A stretch of 64,000 bases of DNA from Bacteroides sp. ET71 (GCF_023336905.1 NZ_JAMBLS010000008.1:59858-123857), one strand, 5' to 3'; positions 43,742 to 52,670 are shown, counted from the stretch's first letter. Notes: generated from the sequence alone by a model not told the origin. Numbers and translations: made by a program.

Positions 43742-45061
43742 ATGTTGGCAATATACTGGCAGAAAAAAGTTGCGTCTCTCCCGTTGAACCAGAAAGCCGC
43801 AAAGAACAAGATTGACAATGGCTTAAACAGAAAAATCATGAACATAAATTTGACCATCAGGACGAGAAGCAGCAGTGCCGCCACATTCGGCAAGTTGTTG
43901 AAAGTCGTAGCACGTCGCCACCAGCTTACGCTGACCCACACGCATCATCGTTTTTCGTTATCAATATGCCGTTTGGGCAACATGTCTTTCTCTTACCGGA
44001 CAGAAGAGAAGAGCGGAGAAATAACCCTTGTGGGACATTGCTGTACTACCCCTGCCGGACCCGGCTTCCACAAAGAAGCCGTGGAACTGGCTGATGAGAT
44101 TACCGACTTGAACGGATATGATTTCCACATAGAAGACGAAACCGGCTTTTACGGCAATAATGACTTTGGCAGCCTGCGCAACAACTATTTTCTGCCTTGG
44201 CTGCGAGGCATCCTTTCTCTGTGCAGGCGGCAGAAAGACGGTGAATACCTCTCGCTGGCCGTGGGCTGGGATGACGAAGTCTACCTGCCTTCCGACAGGA
44301 AAGGTCTGCTGATAACCCCTCTGGGCTTTTTCAACATCTCAAGCCTCCTGGCACGCCTCAAACACCCGGGTGGTCTGGAGGGCTTTGCCGACGAATTTTT
44401 CGTCTGGCCCCACGAAGAGCGCGACGCCTTGTTTTACCGTAATTCCGCCTTGAACGCCTTGTGGGAAGATTGTTGCTTCATGCCTTCCGAGCGCAGCGCG
44501 GAAGACAAGGAAACCAATGCCTTTATCTTGGACAATCTCGAACAGGCTGCCCGTCTTGATTCCCACCTCCCTTTCCCGAAAGAAGAATACCTGAAGTTGT
44601 GTGAATGTGCAGACTGCGAGCCGATAGACCTGTCCGGACTGCCGGAACTACAGACAGACTATCCTATCGGCTACCGCAAGGGGGAACTGATTTATCGGTT
44701 GGGAAACCTGGAGTTCAGATTGCCGGGGCAGTTCATTTTTTTCGAGAAAAACGGCACACACGGTTATGAAGACCGTGCCGGGAACGACTGGCACAAGGTG
44801 ACTGTGCTCGCTTATTCTTACGAAGACGGTGAACTGGGCTATCTGGAAGAAGAAGGAGGGATACTGGTGGAAGAACGTATTTTCGAAGACGGTGAATGTC
44901 GTCTGTACGATTTGGGCCGTAGCAAGCAGGAAGATGGATACGTCTGCCAACTGCAAGTGCTGACCGACCATCAAATTTCGCTTTTTTCCATTTCCAGCAC
45001 CAGCCGTGAAGAATCCCTGCGCTTCAGCCGTACCTTTGCCGACCGCATTTCTACCCTCTGA
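43742..45061 (+). CDS. Hypothetical protein, unrecognised family
   Basis: A 439-residue protein without a clear signal peptide. The first 70 residues are basic and look unlike the rest. From about residue 85 (MSFSYRTEEKSGEITLVGHC) it is acidic, with many aromatic residues and repeated ED/EE stretches (FHIEDETGFYGNNDFGSLRN; YSYEDGELGYLEEEGGILVE). I do not know the family. The ATG at 43742 is chosen because a TACCTTTG box lies just upstream (about 43727-43734), which would make the mRNA almost leaderless; a later start near residue 80 is also possible. Confidence 0.62.
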   Translation: MLAIYWQKKVASLPLNQKAAKNKIDNGLNRKIMNINLTIRTRSSSAATFGKLLKVVARRHQLTLTHTHHRFSLSICRLGNMSFSYRTEEKSGEITLVGHCCTTPAGPGFHKEAVELADEITDLNGYDFHIEDETGFYGNNDFGSLRNNYFLPWLRGILSLCRRQKDGEYLSLAVGWDDEVYLPSDRKGLLITPLGFFNISSLLARLKHPGGLEGFADEFFVWPHEERDALFYRNSALNALWEDCCFMPSERSAEDKETNAFILDNLEQAARLDSHLPFPKEEYLKLCECADCEPIDLSGLPELQTDYPIGYRKGELIYRLGNLEFRLPGQFIFFEKNGTHGYEDRAGNDWHKVTVLAYSYEDGELGYLEEEGGILVEERIFEDGECRLYDLGRSKQEDGYVCQLQVLTDHQISLFSISSTSREESLRFSRTFADRISTL

Positions 45062-45069
45062 ACGGACAT

Positions 45070-45130
45070 AAAAAAAGGGCTCCGCTGAGCCCAACCTTTG
45101 TTAACCTTAAATCTAATACTATGAAAAACA
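45070..45130 (-). ncRNA. Candidate small RNA, copy 2
   Basis: A minus-strand transcript of about 60 bases. It contains TTTTTCATAGTATTAGATTT and TTAAGGTTAAC, then a perfect terminator GGGCTC-AGCG-GAGCCC with seven T (ending at 45070). It shares the CATAGT and TTAAGGTT blocks with the candidate at 28830-28905. No open frame of note. It fits the size and layout of the paralogous small RNAs described in Bacteroides, though family membership is unverified. Confidence 0.7.
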
Positions 45131-45135
45131 CACTG

Positions 45136-45166
45136 CAAATGTACGCATAATTGCCGAACCTGCAAA
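45136..45166 (-). promoter_or_regulatory. Promoter of small RNA candidate 2
   Basis: Minus-strand TTTG (45163-45166), 19-base spacer, TACATTTG (45136-45143): a complete match to the Bacteroidetes consensus. Confidence 0.75.
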
Positions 45167-45251
45167 TTTTCTTCCTGAAACTTCTTGATTTATAACATAT
45201 ATTAGCAAGAAGCTCCCACTTGTTAAGAAGCTGTTTAAAAATCGCTCTCTC

Positions 45252-45376
45252 TGTCATGTTGAGCATTGTTCTCCCCCGCCAAACGGGGGAGCAAAGAGGG
45301 GGTTGAAGCGTAGTCGAAACATCTCCCTAATACTTTTCAAGCGCGTAGTGAGATCCCTCGACTGTGTTCGGGATGA
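45252..45376. repeat. REP/MITE-like dispersed element, copy 1
   Basis: Begins TGTCATGTTGAGC and ends in the related TTCGGGATGA. It contains an inserted CCCCCGCC/GGGGGAG hairpin that is also present, in inverted order, in copy 2. Preceded by the flanking motif GTTTAAAAATCGCT seen at other copies. It lies in the 435-base region 45062-45496 between a hypothetical gene and mutS. Confidence 0.7.
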
Positions 45377-45455
45377 AAGGAAAATGAATTTTAAGCAGGC
45401 TCTAAGCTTGCTAAGTATCCCGCCTGCATTTGTCTCCTTTTCCCGCAAAAAGCCG

Positions 45456-45463
45456 TATCTTTG
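45456..45463 (+). promoter_or_regulatory. Promoter -7 box of mutS
   Basis: TATCTTTG, 34 bases before the chosen ATG at 45497; this argues against the longer in-frame start at 45461. Confidence 0.6.
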
Positions 45464-45496
45464 TCGCACCAAACTGAAATATCAAAAACAAGAAAC

Positions 45497-48127
45497 ATGT
45501 CCATGAATCCAGATATTGTCCTCACCCCCATGATGAAGCAGTTTCTCGACCTGAAGGCCAAGCATCCCGATGCCATCATGCTTTTTCGTTGCGGGGATTT
45601 CTACGAAACCTATTCTACCGACGCCGTAGTGGCCGCCGACATCCTGGGCATCACCCTGACCAAACGCAACAACGGCAAAGGAGGGCAAACCATCGAGATG
45701 GCCGGATTTCCGCACCATGCCCTGGACACCTACCTGCCCAAGCTGGTCAGGGCCGGCAAGCGTGTAGCCATCTGCGACCAACTGGAAGACCCCAAACTGG
45801 CCAAGAAGCTGGTGAAGCGAGGCATTACTGAATTGGTGACCCCCGGTGTCTCTATCAACGACAATGTGCTGAACTACAAGGAAAACAACTTCCTGGCAGC
45901 CGTGCACTTCGGCAAGGGCGACATTTGCGGAGTGGCTTTCCTGGACATATCGACCGGTGAATTTCTGACTTCGGAGGGTAAGCCCGACTATGTGGACAAG
46001 CTGCTGAACAACTTCGCCCCCAAGGAAGTGCTGTTCGAGCGGGGCAAGCGCCCGATGTTCGAAGGGAACTTCGGCAGCAAGTTCTTCACCTATGAACTGG
46101 ATGACTGGGTTTTCACCGAAGCCACCGCCCGCGAGAAGCTGTTGAAGCACTTCGAAGTGAAAAACCTCAAAGGATTTGGGGTAGAACACCTCACCAACGG
46201 CATCATCGCCTCGGGTGCCATCCTGCAATACCTCATCCTGACGCAACACACGCAGATAGGCCACATCACTTCGCTGTCCCGCATCGAGGCCGACAAATAC
46301 GTCCGCCTGGATAAGTTCACCGTGCGCAGCCTCGAGCTGATGGATTCCATGAACGACGGAGGCAGCAGCCTGCTCAGCGTCATCGACCGCACCATCAGCC
46401 CCATGGGTGCCCGCCTGCTGAAACGCTGGCTGGTCTTTCCCCTGAAAGAAGTCAAGCCCATCAACGAACGCCTGGATGCCGTGGAGTATTTCTTCCGACA
46501 CCCCGACTTCCGCCAGCTCATCGAAGAGCAGTTGCACCGTGTGGGCGACCTCGAACGCATCCTCTCCAAAGTAGCGGTCGGCCGCGTTTCCCCGCGCGAA
46601 GTGGTGGCGCTGAAAGTGGCCCTGCAGGCCATCGAACCTATCAAGGCTGCCTGCCTCGAGGCAGACAATGCCAGCCTCAACCGCATGGGCGAGCAGCTTA
46701 ACCTGTGCCAGTCCGTGCGCGACCGCATCGACCACGAGCTGAACAACGACCCGCCTCTGCTGGTCAACAAGGGCGGTGTCATCCGCTCCGGATTCAACGC
46801 CGAACTGGACGAACTGCGCCGCATCGCCTACTCCGGCAAAGACTATCTTCTGCAAATCCAGCAGCGCGAAAGTGAACAGACCGGCATCCCCAGCCTGAAA
46901 ATAGGCTACAACAACGTCTTCGGCTACTACATCGAGGTGCGCAACACGCACAAGGACAAAGTCCCGGCCGAGTGGATACGCAAGCAGACCTTGGCCAATG
47001 CCGAACGCTACATCACGCAGGAACTGAAGGAATACGAGGAAAAAATCCTGGGTGCGGAAGACAAAATCCTGGTGCTCGAGGCGCAGCTCTTCAACGACCT
47101 GGTACAGTCGCTCGTCGAATACATTCCTCCCATGCAGATAGACGCCACCCAACTGGCACGGCTGGACTGCCTCTTGTCCTTTGCCGCCGTGGCGCAGGCA
47201 AACCGCTACATCCGTCCCGTCATAGCCGACGATGATGTCCTGGAGATACACCAGGGCCGCCATCCCGTCATCGAAAAGCAACTGCCCATCGGCGAGGCTT
47301 ACGTGGCCAACGACGTCCGGCTGGACACCGAGTCGCAGCAAATCATCATCATCACCGGCCCCAACATGGCCGGTAAGTCGGCCCTTTTGCGTCAGACGGC
47401 TCTCATCACCTTGCTGGCGCAGATAGGCAGCTTCGTCCCTGCCGAGAGCGCGCACATCGGCCTGGTGGACAAAATCTTCACCCGTGTGGGGGCCAGCGAC
47501 AACATCTCCGTGGGCGAATCTACTTTCATGGTCGAGATGAACGAGGCCGCCAATATCCTCAACAACCTCTCGCCCCGCAGCCTGGTGCTCTTCGACGAAC
47601 TGGGGCGCGGCACGTCCACCTACGACGGCATCTCCATCGCCTGGGCCATCGTGGAGTATATCCACGAGCATCCCCGTGCCCGGGCACGCACGCTCTTCGC
47701 CACGCACTACCACGAACTGAACGAGATGGAGAAGAGCTTCTGTCGTATCAAGAACTACAACGTGGCCGTCCGCGAGGTGGACAACAAAGTCATTTTCCTG
47801 CGCAAGCTGGAGCGCGGCGGCAGCGAACACAGCTTCGGCATACATGTGGCCAAGATGGCCGGTATGCCCAAGAGCATCGTGCGGCGGGCCGACGAAATCT
47901 TGAAGCAACTGGAGCAAGAGAACCGCCAGACGGGCACCGTCAGCGGGAAGACCATCACCGAGGGCGCCTCTTCGGCCGGCGGCATGCAGCTCAGCTTCTT
48001 CCAGTTGGAAGACCCCGTCCTCTGCCAGATACGCGACGAAATCCTGAACCTCGACGTCAACAACCTGACGCCGCTGGAAGCCCTGAACAAACTAAACGAC
48101 ATCAAACGCATCGTGCGGGGCAGATAA
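45497..48127 (+). CDS. mutS: DNA mismatch repair protein MutS
   Basis: Recognises mismatches and starts repair with MutL. The 876 residues carry the mismatch-contacting motif in [15 protein letters not shown] near residue 30. The ATPase Walker A is [16 protein letters not shown] near 622 and the Walker B/signature [18 protein letters not shown] near 700. The helix-turn-helix part [13 protein letters not shown] follows. Start [20 protein letters not shown] agrees with the promoter position. Confidence 0.96.
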   Translation: MSMNPDIVLTPMMKQFLDLKAKHPDAIMLFRCGDFYETYSTDAVVAADILGITLTKRNNGKGGQTIEMAGFPHHALDTYLPKLVRAGKRVAICDQLEDPKLAKKLVKRGITELVTPGVSINDNVLNYKENNFLAAVHFGKGDICGVAFLDISTGEFLTSEGKPDYVDKLLNNFAPKEVLFERGKRPMFEGNFGSKFFTYELDDWVFTEATAREKLLKHFEVKNLKGFGVEHLTNGIIASGAILQYLILTQHTQIGHITSLSRIEADKYVRLDKFTVRSLELMDSMNDGGSSLLSVIDRTISPMGARLLKRWLVFPLKEVKPINERLDAVEYFFRHPDFRQLIEEQLHRVGDLERILSKVAVGRVSPREVVALKVALQAIEPIKAACLEADNASLNRMGEQLNLCQSVRDRIDHELNNDPPLLVNKGGVIRSGFNAELDELRRIAYSGKDYLLQIQQRESEQTGIPSLKIGYNNVFGYYIEVRNTHKDKVPAEWIRKQTLANAERYITQELKEYEEKILGAEDKILVLEAQLFNDLVQSLVEYIPPMQIDATQLARLDCLLSFAAVAQANRYIRPVIADDDVLEIHQGRHPVIEKQLPIGEAYVANDVRLDTESQQIIIITGPNMAGKSALLRQTALITLLAQIGSFVPAESAHIGLVDKIFTRVGASDNISVGESTFMVEMNEAANILNNLSPRSLVLFDELGRGTSTYDGISIAWAIVEYIHEHPRARARTLFATHYHELNEMEKSFCRIKNYNVAVREVDNKVIFLRKLERGGSEHSFGIHVAKMAGMPKSIVRRADEILKQLEQENRQTGTVSGKTITEGASSAGGMQLSFFQLEDPVLCQIRDEILNLDVNNLTPLEALNKLNDIKRIVRGR

Positions 48128-48178
48128 CCGCCTTTTGCCCTTGCGCTCCATCTGAAAGGAAAAAAATTGTCAACCGGG

Positions 48179-48251
48179 TCGTACCAAAGTCGTTCCATGT
48201 TCGTTTCTATAGCGTCGAACCTCGAACGAATTTGGAACGACTTTGGTACGA
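48179..48251. repeat. Perfect 19-bp inverted repeat downstream of mutS
   Basis: TCGTACCAAAGTCGTTCCA (48179-48197) is exactly complementary to 48233-48251, and the loop itself holds a further GTTCG/CGAAC pair. A third partial copy, GTACGACTTTGGT, follows at about 48257-48269. There is no adjacent T-run, so it is not a textbook terminator. The region 48128-48603 has no gene. Confidence 0.75.
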
Positions 48252-48391
48252 ACCGGGTACGACTTTGGTCCGGGTTGGTTTCGGGTGAGGCGTGAGGAAG
48301 ATATGCTGTTAAAAAATGCTTACTTCAGTTGGCTCGTCCGGAATTAAAGCTTATTTTTGCGGAAGATTGAGAGGTTAAAAATCGTTGTCTC

Positions 48392-48528
48392 TGTCATGTT
48401 GAGCGTAGTCGAAACATCTCCTTCTTGCGCTGCCAGACGGGCAGAGACCTTAGGGAGATTCTTCGACTACGCTTCAACCCCCTCTTTGCTCCCCCGTTTG
48501 TCGGGGGAGAACAACGCTCAGAATGACA
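48392..48528. repeat. REP/MITE-like dispersed element, copy 2 (fullest)
   Basis: Starts TGTCATGTTGAGCGTAGTCG and ends CGCTCAGAATGACA, giving imperfect terminal inverted repeats. Internal GGGAGATTCTTCGACTACGC mirrors GCGTAGTCGAAACATCTCC. It also carries the CTCCCCCGTTTGTCGGGGGAG hairpin. No transposase frame. Confidence 0.78.
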
Positions 48529-48603
48529 GATACCTCATTCTCCTTTATAGTATAAACTAATTATGAACAGTTACTTACCTACTTAAAAAAATTGTAACTT
48601 ATC

Positions 48604-49686
48604 ATGAAAGCAACGATTGAGTGGGGCAGATTTTTCTGCGGTTGGCATTTGCTGTTATCTTTTTTCCTGGTCTTGTGCATGTGCTCTTGCAGGCAAGAAG
48701 TGTCGGTTGAGAAAGATTTTGCGGTATCGCAGACCCTTCGTCCTTCTTTAAAGAATTTTCAGGAGATTATAAAGGTTGGCCATATCTATGCGACGGCCGA
48801 TTATATGGTGTTGCATAATGTGTATGACAATGCAACCGATTTCTTTTATGTATATTCTCGTCCTGAGCTGGATTTCCTTTATTCTTTCGGGCATAGGGGA
48901 AATGGGAGGAATGAATATATGATGCCTGTTGTCATTGAGAATATGCCGGGCAATCGGTTTGCGTTTAGGGATCATGCAACAGATGCGTATGCCACATTCC
49001 TTTTGACAGATTCCGCGGCTGTTTTGTCGGATGAGGTGCGGCATCCGGTCACTGACGGGCGTTTCTTTTGGGAAATCAATTATGTGGCGGACGGGCAGTA
49101 TCTGCTGAAAAGGAGCAGCAGCAGTTTGTCGGCTCGTGAGTTGTGGGATTTGGATGATTATCTGCTGCTGGATGAGTTGCCCAATACGTTTCGTTTAAAG
49201 GAAGAGTTGGGCGATGCTTATTCTACGGAGTTTGATGATTGTTGGCTTTCTGTTTCACAGAACTGTTTTGCGACGGCCTATTTCTTTATCAATCGGTTGG
49301 AGTTTGGTAGGGTAGAGAATGACAGTTTGAAATTGAACAGTTTCGTGGGTGTTGCAGATGCTCCTGATTTTCATTTGTTGGGCAATGCACGTTCTGGTGG
49401 GAAGTATGAATACGATGTGGAGCATAACATGGTGCATTACGAAGCCCTGACATCGACCTCTGAGGGAGTATATGCCCTATATGCCGGTGTTCCTTGGGGA
49501 GAGTTGGATAAGCGACATTCTTCTGTGATAGAATTTTATCATTGGGATGGAAAGCCCGTCAAGCGCTTTCTTTTGGAAGAACCGGTATCTGATATTGTGG
49601 TAGATGAAGCCCGGAAATTGATTTATGGGATTAATTTGGATTTGCACGAAGATGCCATTCTGGTTTTTGATTATGGCTCATCCTGA
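48604..49686 (+). CDS. BF3164-type (TolB-like) lipoprotein
   Basis: A 360-residue lipoprotein. A signal sequence with lipobox (FFLVLCMCSC, lipidated Cys near residue 27-29) is followed by a beta-propeller-like body with short repeated aromatic strands (FFYVYSRPELDFLYSF). The motif GHRGNGRNEY near 100 is shared by the propeller lipoproteins of the array downstream. It is the first gene of the AT-richer accessory region and stands apart from the cassettes, without a neighbouring NVEALA gene. Ligand or partner unknown. Confidence 0.82.
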   Translation: MKATIEWGRFFCGWHLLLSFFLVLCMCSCRQEVSVEKDFAVSQTLRPSLKNFQEIIKVGHIYATADYMVLHNVYDNATDFFYVYSRPELDFLYSFGHRGNGRNEYMMPVVIENMPGNRFAFRDHATDAYATFLLTDSAAVLSDEVRHPVTDGRFFWEINYVADGQYLLKRSSSSLSARELWDLDDYLLLDELPNTFRLKEELGDAYSTEFDDCWLSVSQNCFATAYFFINRLEFGRVENDSLKLNSFVGVADAPDFHLLGNARSGGKYEYDVEHNMVHYEALTSTSEGVYALYAGVPWGELDKRHSSVIEFYHWDGKPVKRFLLEEPVSDIVVDEARKLIYGINLDLHEDAILVFDYGSS

Positions 49687-49781
49687 AGAAAGGTTTCCGT
49701 GCTGAGAGGGTGGTTCGTTATATGGGCTGGGAGAGGTTTGGGCTACCTTTTTTATACCCGTGGATTTATGTCGGATTTTTG

Positions 49782-49789
49782 TATTTTTG
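49782..49789 (+). promoter_or_regulatory. Probable promoter of the membrane wHTH regulator
   Basis: TATTTTTG matches TAnnTTTG. Transcription from here would read through the repeat element at 49831-49909 and give a leader of about 150 bases. Confidence 0.5.
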
Positions 49790-49830
49790 CACGCGATAAG
49801 AGTAACAACTTGTTTAAAAATCGCTGTCTC

Positions 49831-49909
49831 TGTCATGTTGAGCGTAGTCGAAACATCTCCTGAATACTTTTGTTACCTTGGGGATTCTTCACTGCGTTCA
49901 GCATGACAG
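49831..49909. repeat. REP/MITE-like dispersed element, copy 3
   Basis: TGTCATGTTGAGCGTAGTCG to TTCAGCATGACA, preceded by TTTAAAAATCGCTGTCTC. It would lie inside the 5' leader of the regulator mRNA and can fold into a hairpin. Confidence 0.75.
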
Positions 49910-49949
49910 CGGAAATGAAATTCGAACAGGTGCTAAAAGAATCCTTAAA

Positions 49950-51026
49950 ATGGAGAAGCAAACACCAATTATGTTATATGCTTGGTTGGCAAGCCTAAAA
50001 AAATGGACCGGGAAATTAGTCGTGAAAAAGAAATACGTGGTTTGTACCGGATGCCTGCTGCTTGTGCTGTCGGCGGCTTGGACTGCCGTGGCTGTTTATG
50101 AAAGTGCCCGGGAGGGCAAGGCTAAGTTCAGGCTACAGGCGGAAGAAACTTTGCGCGATGCCGGCAGGTTAGTCGTAACAGAGCGTTTTGACTCTTTGCG
50201 TATTCCTTTTTATTTTAGTGGAGGAGAAAGCTTTAATAAAGGTCGGATTATACATACTGCAAAAGGTGTTTTTGATGTTAAAGTGGATTCTTTGAAGGAG
50301 AAGCAAGGCTTATATTCTTTAGGAACTACAGGGATATATGCTCATATTTTAATGGATCTCTTTACGTTTCCGTTGGATGAATTGCAAAAAGACTGGCAAA
50401 GGAAAATCCCTAAGTCGGATGTTTCTTCGTATCTTGTACTTCGATACACGCCTTTGGGGACAGACAGTGTCCGGGTAGACAGCGTTGGGGATGCCTCGAT
50501 AGCCCGGTTATCCAATAAAATTGGAGATTATTATGTAGACGATTTTTATACGATGGTATTGACAGCCTATGCTTGTGCGGGCTGGAAAGAATATGTCGAT
50601 TGGGGTAATCACCAGATAATGATAGCCTTTTTGGCTTTTCTACTGATAGGAATCATTCTTTTCGTCGGATTATTCTTGTATAGGCTGACATCATCTGCTG
50701 TCTCTCTTCCTGTCAAGAAGGAGGAACTTTGTCGGAGTATCGGGAAATTAGTATATCATGCAGAAAGCATGGAGTTGATGTGTGAGGGAGATAAGGTAGA
50801 CATCCAGCCCCAGCCCTTGAAGTTGTTTTGTGCTTTCATGCTGCACGGCGGGTATTTGTCTTATGCTGACATCAACGAGGCTTTGGGTTGGCATGAATCG
50901 TCTCTCGGCTTGGATTCCCGGCGTAAAAGAGCCATTTCTACCTTGCGCACCGTCCTTCGGGAGAAGGATGCCCGCATACAAATCAAGCATGAGGAGGAGG
51001 GATATAGAATTTCTGTAACTGATTGA
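49950..51026 (+). CDS. Membrane-anchored winged-helix transcriptional regulator
   Basis: A 358-residue protein. A first helix at about residues 30-50 (YVVCTGCLLLVLSAAWTAVA) is followed by an extracytoplasmic domain of about 175 residues and a second helix at about 228-250 (IMIAFLAFLLIGIILFVGLF). The cytosolic C-terminus (about 262-358) resembles an OmpR/ToxR-type winged helix: ELMCEGDKVDIQPQPLKLF, DINEALGW, SRRKRAISTLRTVLREK and EEGYRIS. No kinase or receiver domain. It stands directly before the NVEALA cassettes and probably senses an envelope signal and controls them (inference). Confidence 0.8.
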   Translation: MEKQTPIMLYAWLASLKKWTGKLVVKKKYVVCTGCLLLVLSAAWTAVAVYESAREGKAKFRLQAEETLRDAGRLVVTERFDSLRIPFYFSGGESFNKGRIIHTAKGVFDVKVDSLKEKQGLYSLGTTGIYAHILMDLFTFPLDELQKDWQRKIPKSDVSSYLVLRYTPLGTDSVRVDSVGDASIARLSNKIGDYYVDDFYTMVLTAYACAGWKEYVDWGNHQIMIAFLAFLLIGIILFVGLFLYRLTSSAVSLPVKKEELCRSIGKLVYHAESMELMCEGDKVDIQPQPLKLFCAFMLHGGYLSYADINEALGWHESSLGLDSRRKRAISTLRTVLREKDARIQIKHEEEGYRISVTD

Positions 51027-51092
51027 ATACCTGTTTGGTACAAAGGGTGAAAAAATGGTAACCTTTGATTAGCCGGATTTTTCGTCCGGTTA

Positions 51093-51124
51093 TTTGGCTG
51101 GATATGGCCGTTTTTCTAATTTCG
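51093..51124 (+). promoter_or_regulatory. Promoter of the first NVEALA gene
   Basis: TTTG (51093-51096), 20-base spacer, TAATTTCG (51117-51124), 27 bases before the ATG at 51152. This gene lacks the conserved upstream block that precedes the other NVEALA genes. Confidence 0.6.
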
Positions 51125-51151
51125 CGGTAAATACAAAAAGTCAAACACGAA

Positions 51152-51391
51152 ATGAAGAAAAAAGTAAAGATGCTGATTTTGGCCGCGTTGTCGGTCATGG
51201 TGATAATCTGTAGTTTATTAGGGAACCGCCAGTCGGTTGAGATGAATGTCTTGATGTTGGAGAATGTGGAGGCCTTGGCTGCCGGGGAAGATGCAAATGT
51301 GATATTTTGTGCTGGTGTAGGGTCAATAGATTGTCCGAAAAATAAGGAAAAGGTTGCTTGTGTGCGTCAGTATTATAGCCTGTTTGATTAG
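51152..51391 (+). CDS. NVEALA peptide 1
   Basis: A 79-residue precursor. A basic start and hydrophobic export segment (MLILAALSVMVIICSLLG, about residues 7-24) are followed by the family motif MLENVEALAAGE at about 35-46. A tail of 33 residues with three cysteines (ANVIFCAGVGSIDCPKNKE and more) ends the protein. The family is known by its motif, not by function. Its 3' end overlaps the propeller gene by 32 bases in another frame. Confidence 0.85.
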   Translation: MKKKVKMLILAALSVMVIICSLLGNRQSVEMNVLMLENVEALAAGEDANVIFCAGVGSIDCPKNKEKVACVRQYYSLFD

Positions 51392-52418
51392 TCTCTTGCT
51401 GGCGTCTTGCGCGCAGCAGGCTGCTGTTCCCGACCGTTCTTTTTATACGGATTTTCCGCAGGAACAGTCTTTGCAGGCTTCTGCCTTGCCTTTGGATACC
51501 GCCGTATTCCGTTACCCCTTTCGGGTGCGGATAGTGGGCAATCGGGCGGCTGTGCTCGATTTGCATGGGCCGGATCATTTTGTGCAGGTGTTCAGCTATC
51601 CGGATTTCCATTACGTGGCTTCCTTGGGCCGCCGGGGCAATGGGCCGGGAGAGACGCTTTCGGGCGATAATGTCCGTTGGAGTGATGGATGCTTGCAGTT
51701 GCTGGATGCCAATAAGTCCGAGTTGACTTTCTGGCAAGAGGCGGCTGGCGGCGATTCGCTGGTGCAGCGGAAGCGGGTGAAGCTGGAGGAAGGCATACTC
51801 CGTGCCTTGGACTTTGTGCAGGTGGATGACAGCACTTTCTTGATTCCCGACTATTCGGGCGAGGGGCGTTTCTGTTGGGTAGACCGGCAGGGGCGGCTGC
51901 TGCGCAGGGTGGGGACGATTCCTTCTGACAACGAGGAGGCGTTGGCAAATGCCCGTCCGGCCTTGGCGCAGGTATGGCGCAGTTTTGTGGACTATAATCC
52001 GCGCAACGGCGTGCTGGCTGCCGTCACCCAGTTGGGCGAGGTGCTGGAGGTGTGGAACCTGCGGGACTCTACACACGTGGTGCGCCGGGGGCCGATGGGC
52101 GAGCCGGAGTTCCGCATCGCGGAAGGTTATGGCATCCCGACAGGCATCATGGGCTTCAGCGACGTGCAGGTGGGCGACAGTGCCATCTATGCGGTGTTTC
52201 ACGGGCATTCGTTTCGGGACATTGCGCGGGAAGTACAGCAGGGCAAGCCCTTGCCGGACGGTGGAAAGTATCTGTATGTGTTCAGTCTGAAGGGCGAGCC
52301 GTTGGTGAAGTATGAGCTAGACCATTACATCTATGGCATTTCCGTGGACGAGGAGAAGGGTTATTTCGTGGCTACGGATGTGAATAGGGATGAGCCGATA
52401 TGGAAATACAGTTTTTAA
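51360..52418 (+). CDS. BF3164-type beta-propeller lipoprotein
   Basis: About 352 residues. There is no ATG near the signal peptide; the likely start is GTG at 51360 (or TTG at 51354), giving VSIIACLISLLLASC with a lipobox but unusually few basic residues before it. The body has propeller-like strands and the array-wide motif LGRRGNGPGETLSG near residue 90. The start lies within the NVEALA 1 gene, which suggests translational coupling. GC content is higher than in the cassettes that follow. Confidence 0.78.
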   Translation: MCVSIIACLISLLLASCAQQAAVPDRSFYTDFPQEQSLQASALPLDTAVFRYPFRVRIVGNRAAVLDLHGPDHFVQVFSYPDFHYVASLGRRGNGPGETLSGDNVRWSDGCLQLLDANKSELTFWQEAAGGDSLVQRKRVKLEEGILRALDFVQVDDSTFLIPDYSGEGRFCWVDRQGRLLRRVGTIPSDNEEALANARPALAQVWRSFVDYNPRNGVLAAVTQLGEVLEVWNLRDSTHVVRRGPMGEPEFRIAEGYGIPTGIMGFSDVQVGDSAIYAVFHGHSFRDIAREVQQGKPLPDGGKYLYVFSLKGEPLVKYELDHYIYGISVDEEKGYFVATDVNRDEPIWKYSF

Positions 52419-52445
52419 ATTTGAAGATTGTTAAAAATCGTTTTT

Positions 52446-52525
52446 TGTCATGTTGAGCGTAGTCGAAACATCTCCCTAATACTTCTCAGGCGCATAGTGA
52501 GATCCCTCGACTGTGCGGGATGACA
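52446..52525. repeat. REP/MITE-like dispersed element, copy 4
   Basis: TGTCATGTTGAGCGTAGTCG to TGCGGGATGACA, preceded by GTTAAAAATCG. The interior CTAATACTT and GTGAGATCCCTCGACTGTG are also found in copy 1. Confidence 0.75.
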
Positions 52526-52587
52526 GAAAAAAGAAGAAAGTTAAACAGAGTTTTAAGGTTATGAAATGAAATAGAGCGAAACAAGAT

Positions 52588-52664
52588 GAAAAGGAGACAC
52601 CCGGCCGTTTTATTTGTTGGAGCAAGTAATCACCGGGTGCTCCATCACCCTTAAAAAAGGAGGT
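52588..52664 (-). ncRNA. Candidate minus-strand RNA between cassettes, copy A
   Basis: Read on the minus strand, a short transcript would begin near GTTAACCTCC and end in a strong hairpin GGAGCACCCGG/CCGGGTGTCTCC (one bulge) followed by TTTT. The same sequence recurs at 55196-55268 and 63717-63791. It overlaps no gene and lies upstream of NVEALA 2. Confidence 0.55.
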
Positions 52665-52670
52665 TAACGG

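Noticed and set aside
45252-45376. Insertion sequence at the dispersed repeats
   Set aside because: No transposase frame in any copy; elements are 80-140 bases long and look like REP or MITE units.
45482-47917. Long minus-strand frame (811 codons) opposite mutS
   Set aside because: mutS has all family motifs; the antisense frame is a codon-bias shadow with no recognisable protein features.
48179-48251. Invertible promoter bounded by the 19-bp inverted repeat
   Set aside because: The spacer is only 35 bases and holds no TAnnTTTG box; no recombinase gene is nearby.
52588-52664. Plus-strand terminator at the end of the first cassette
   Set aside because: Read on the plus strand the hairpin is followed by ATCACCCTTAAAAAAGG and not by T; the minus-strand reading fits better.
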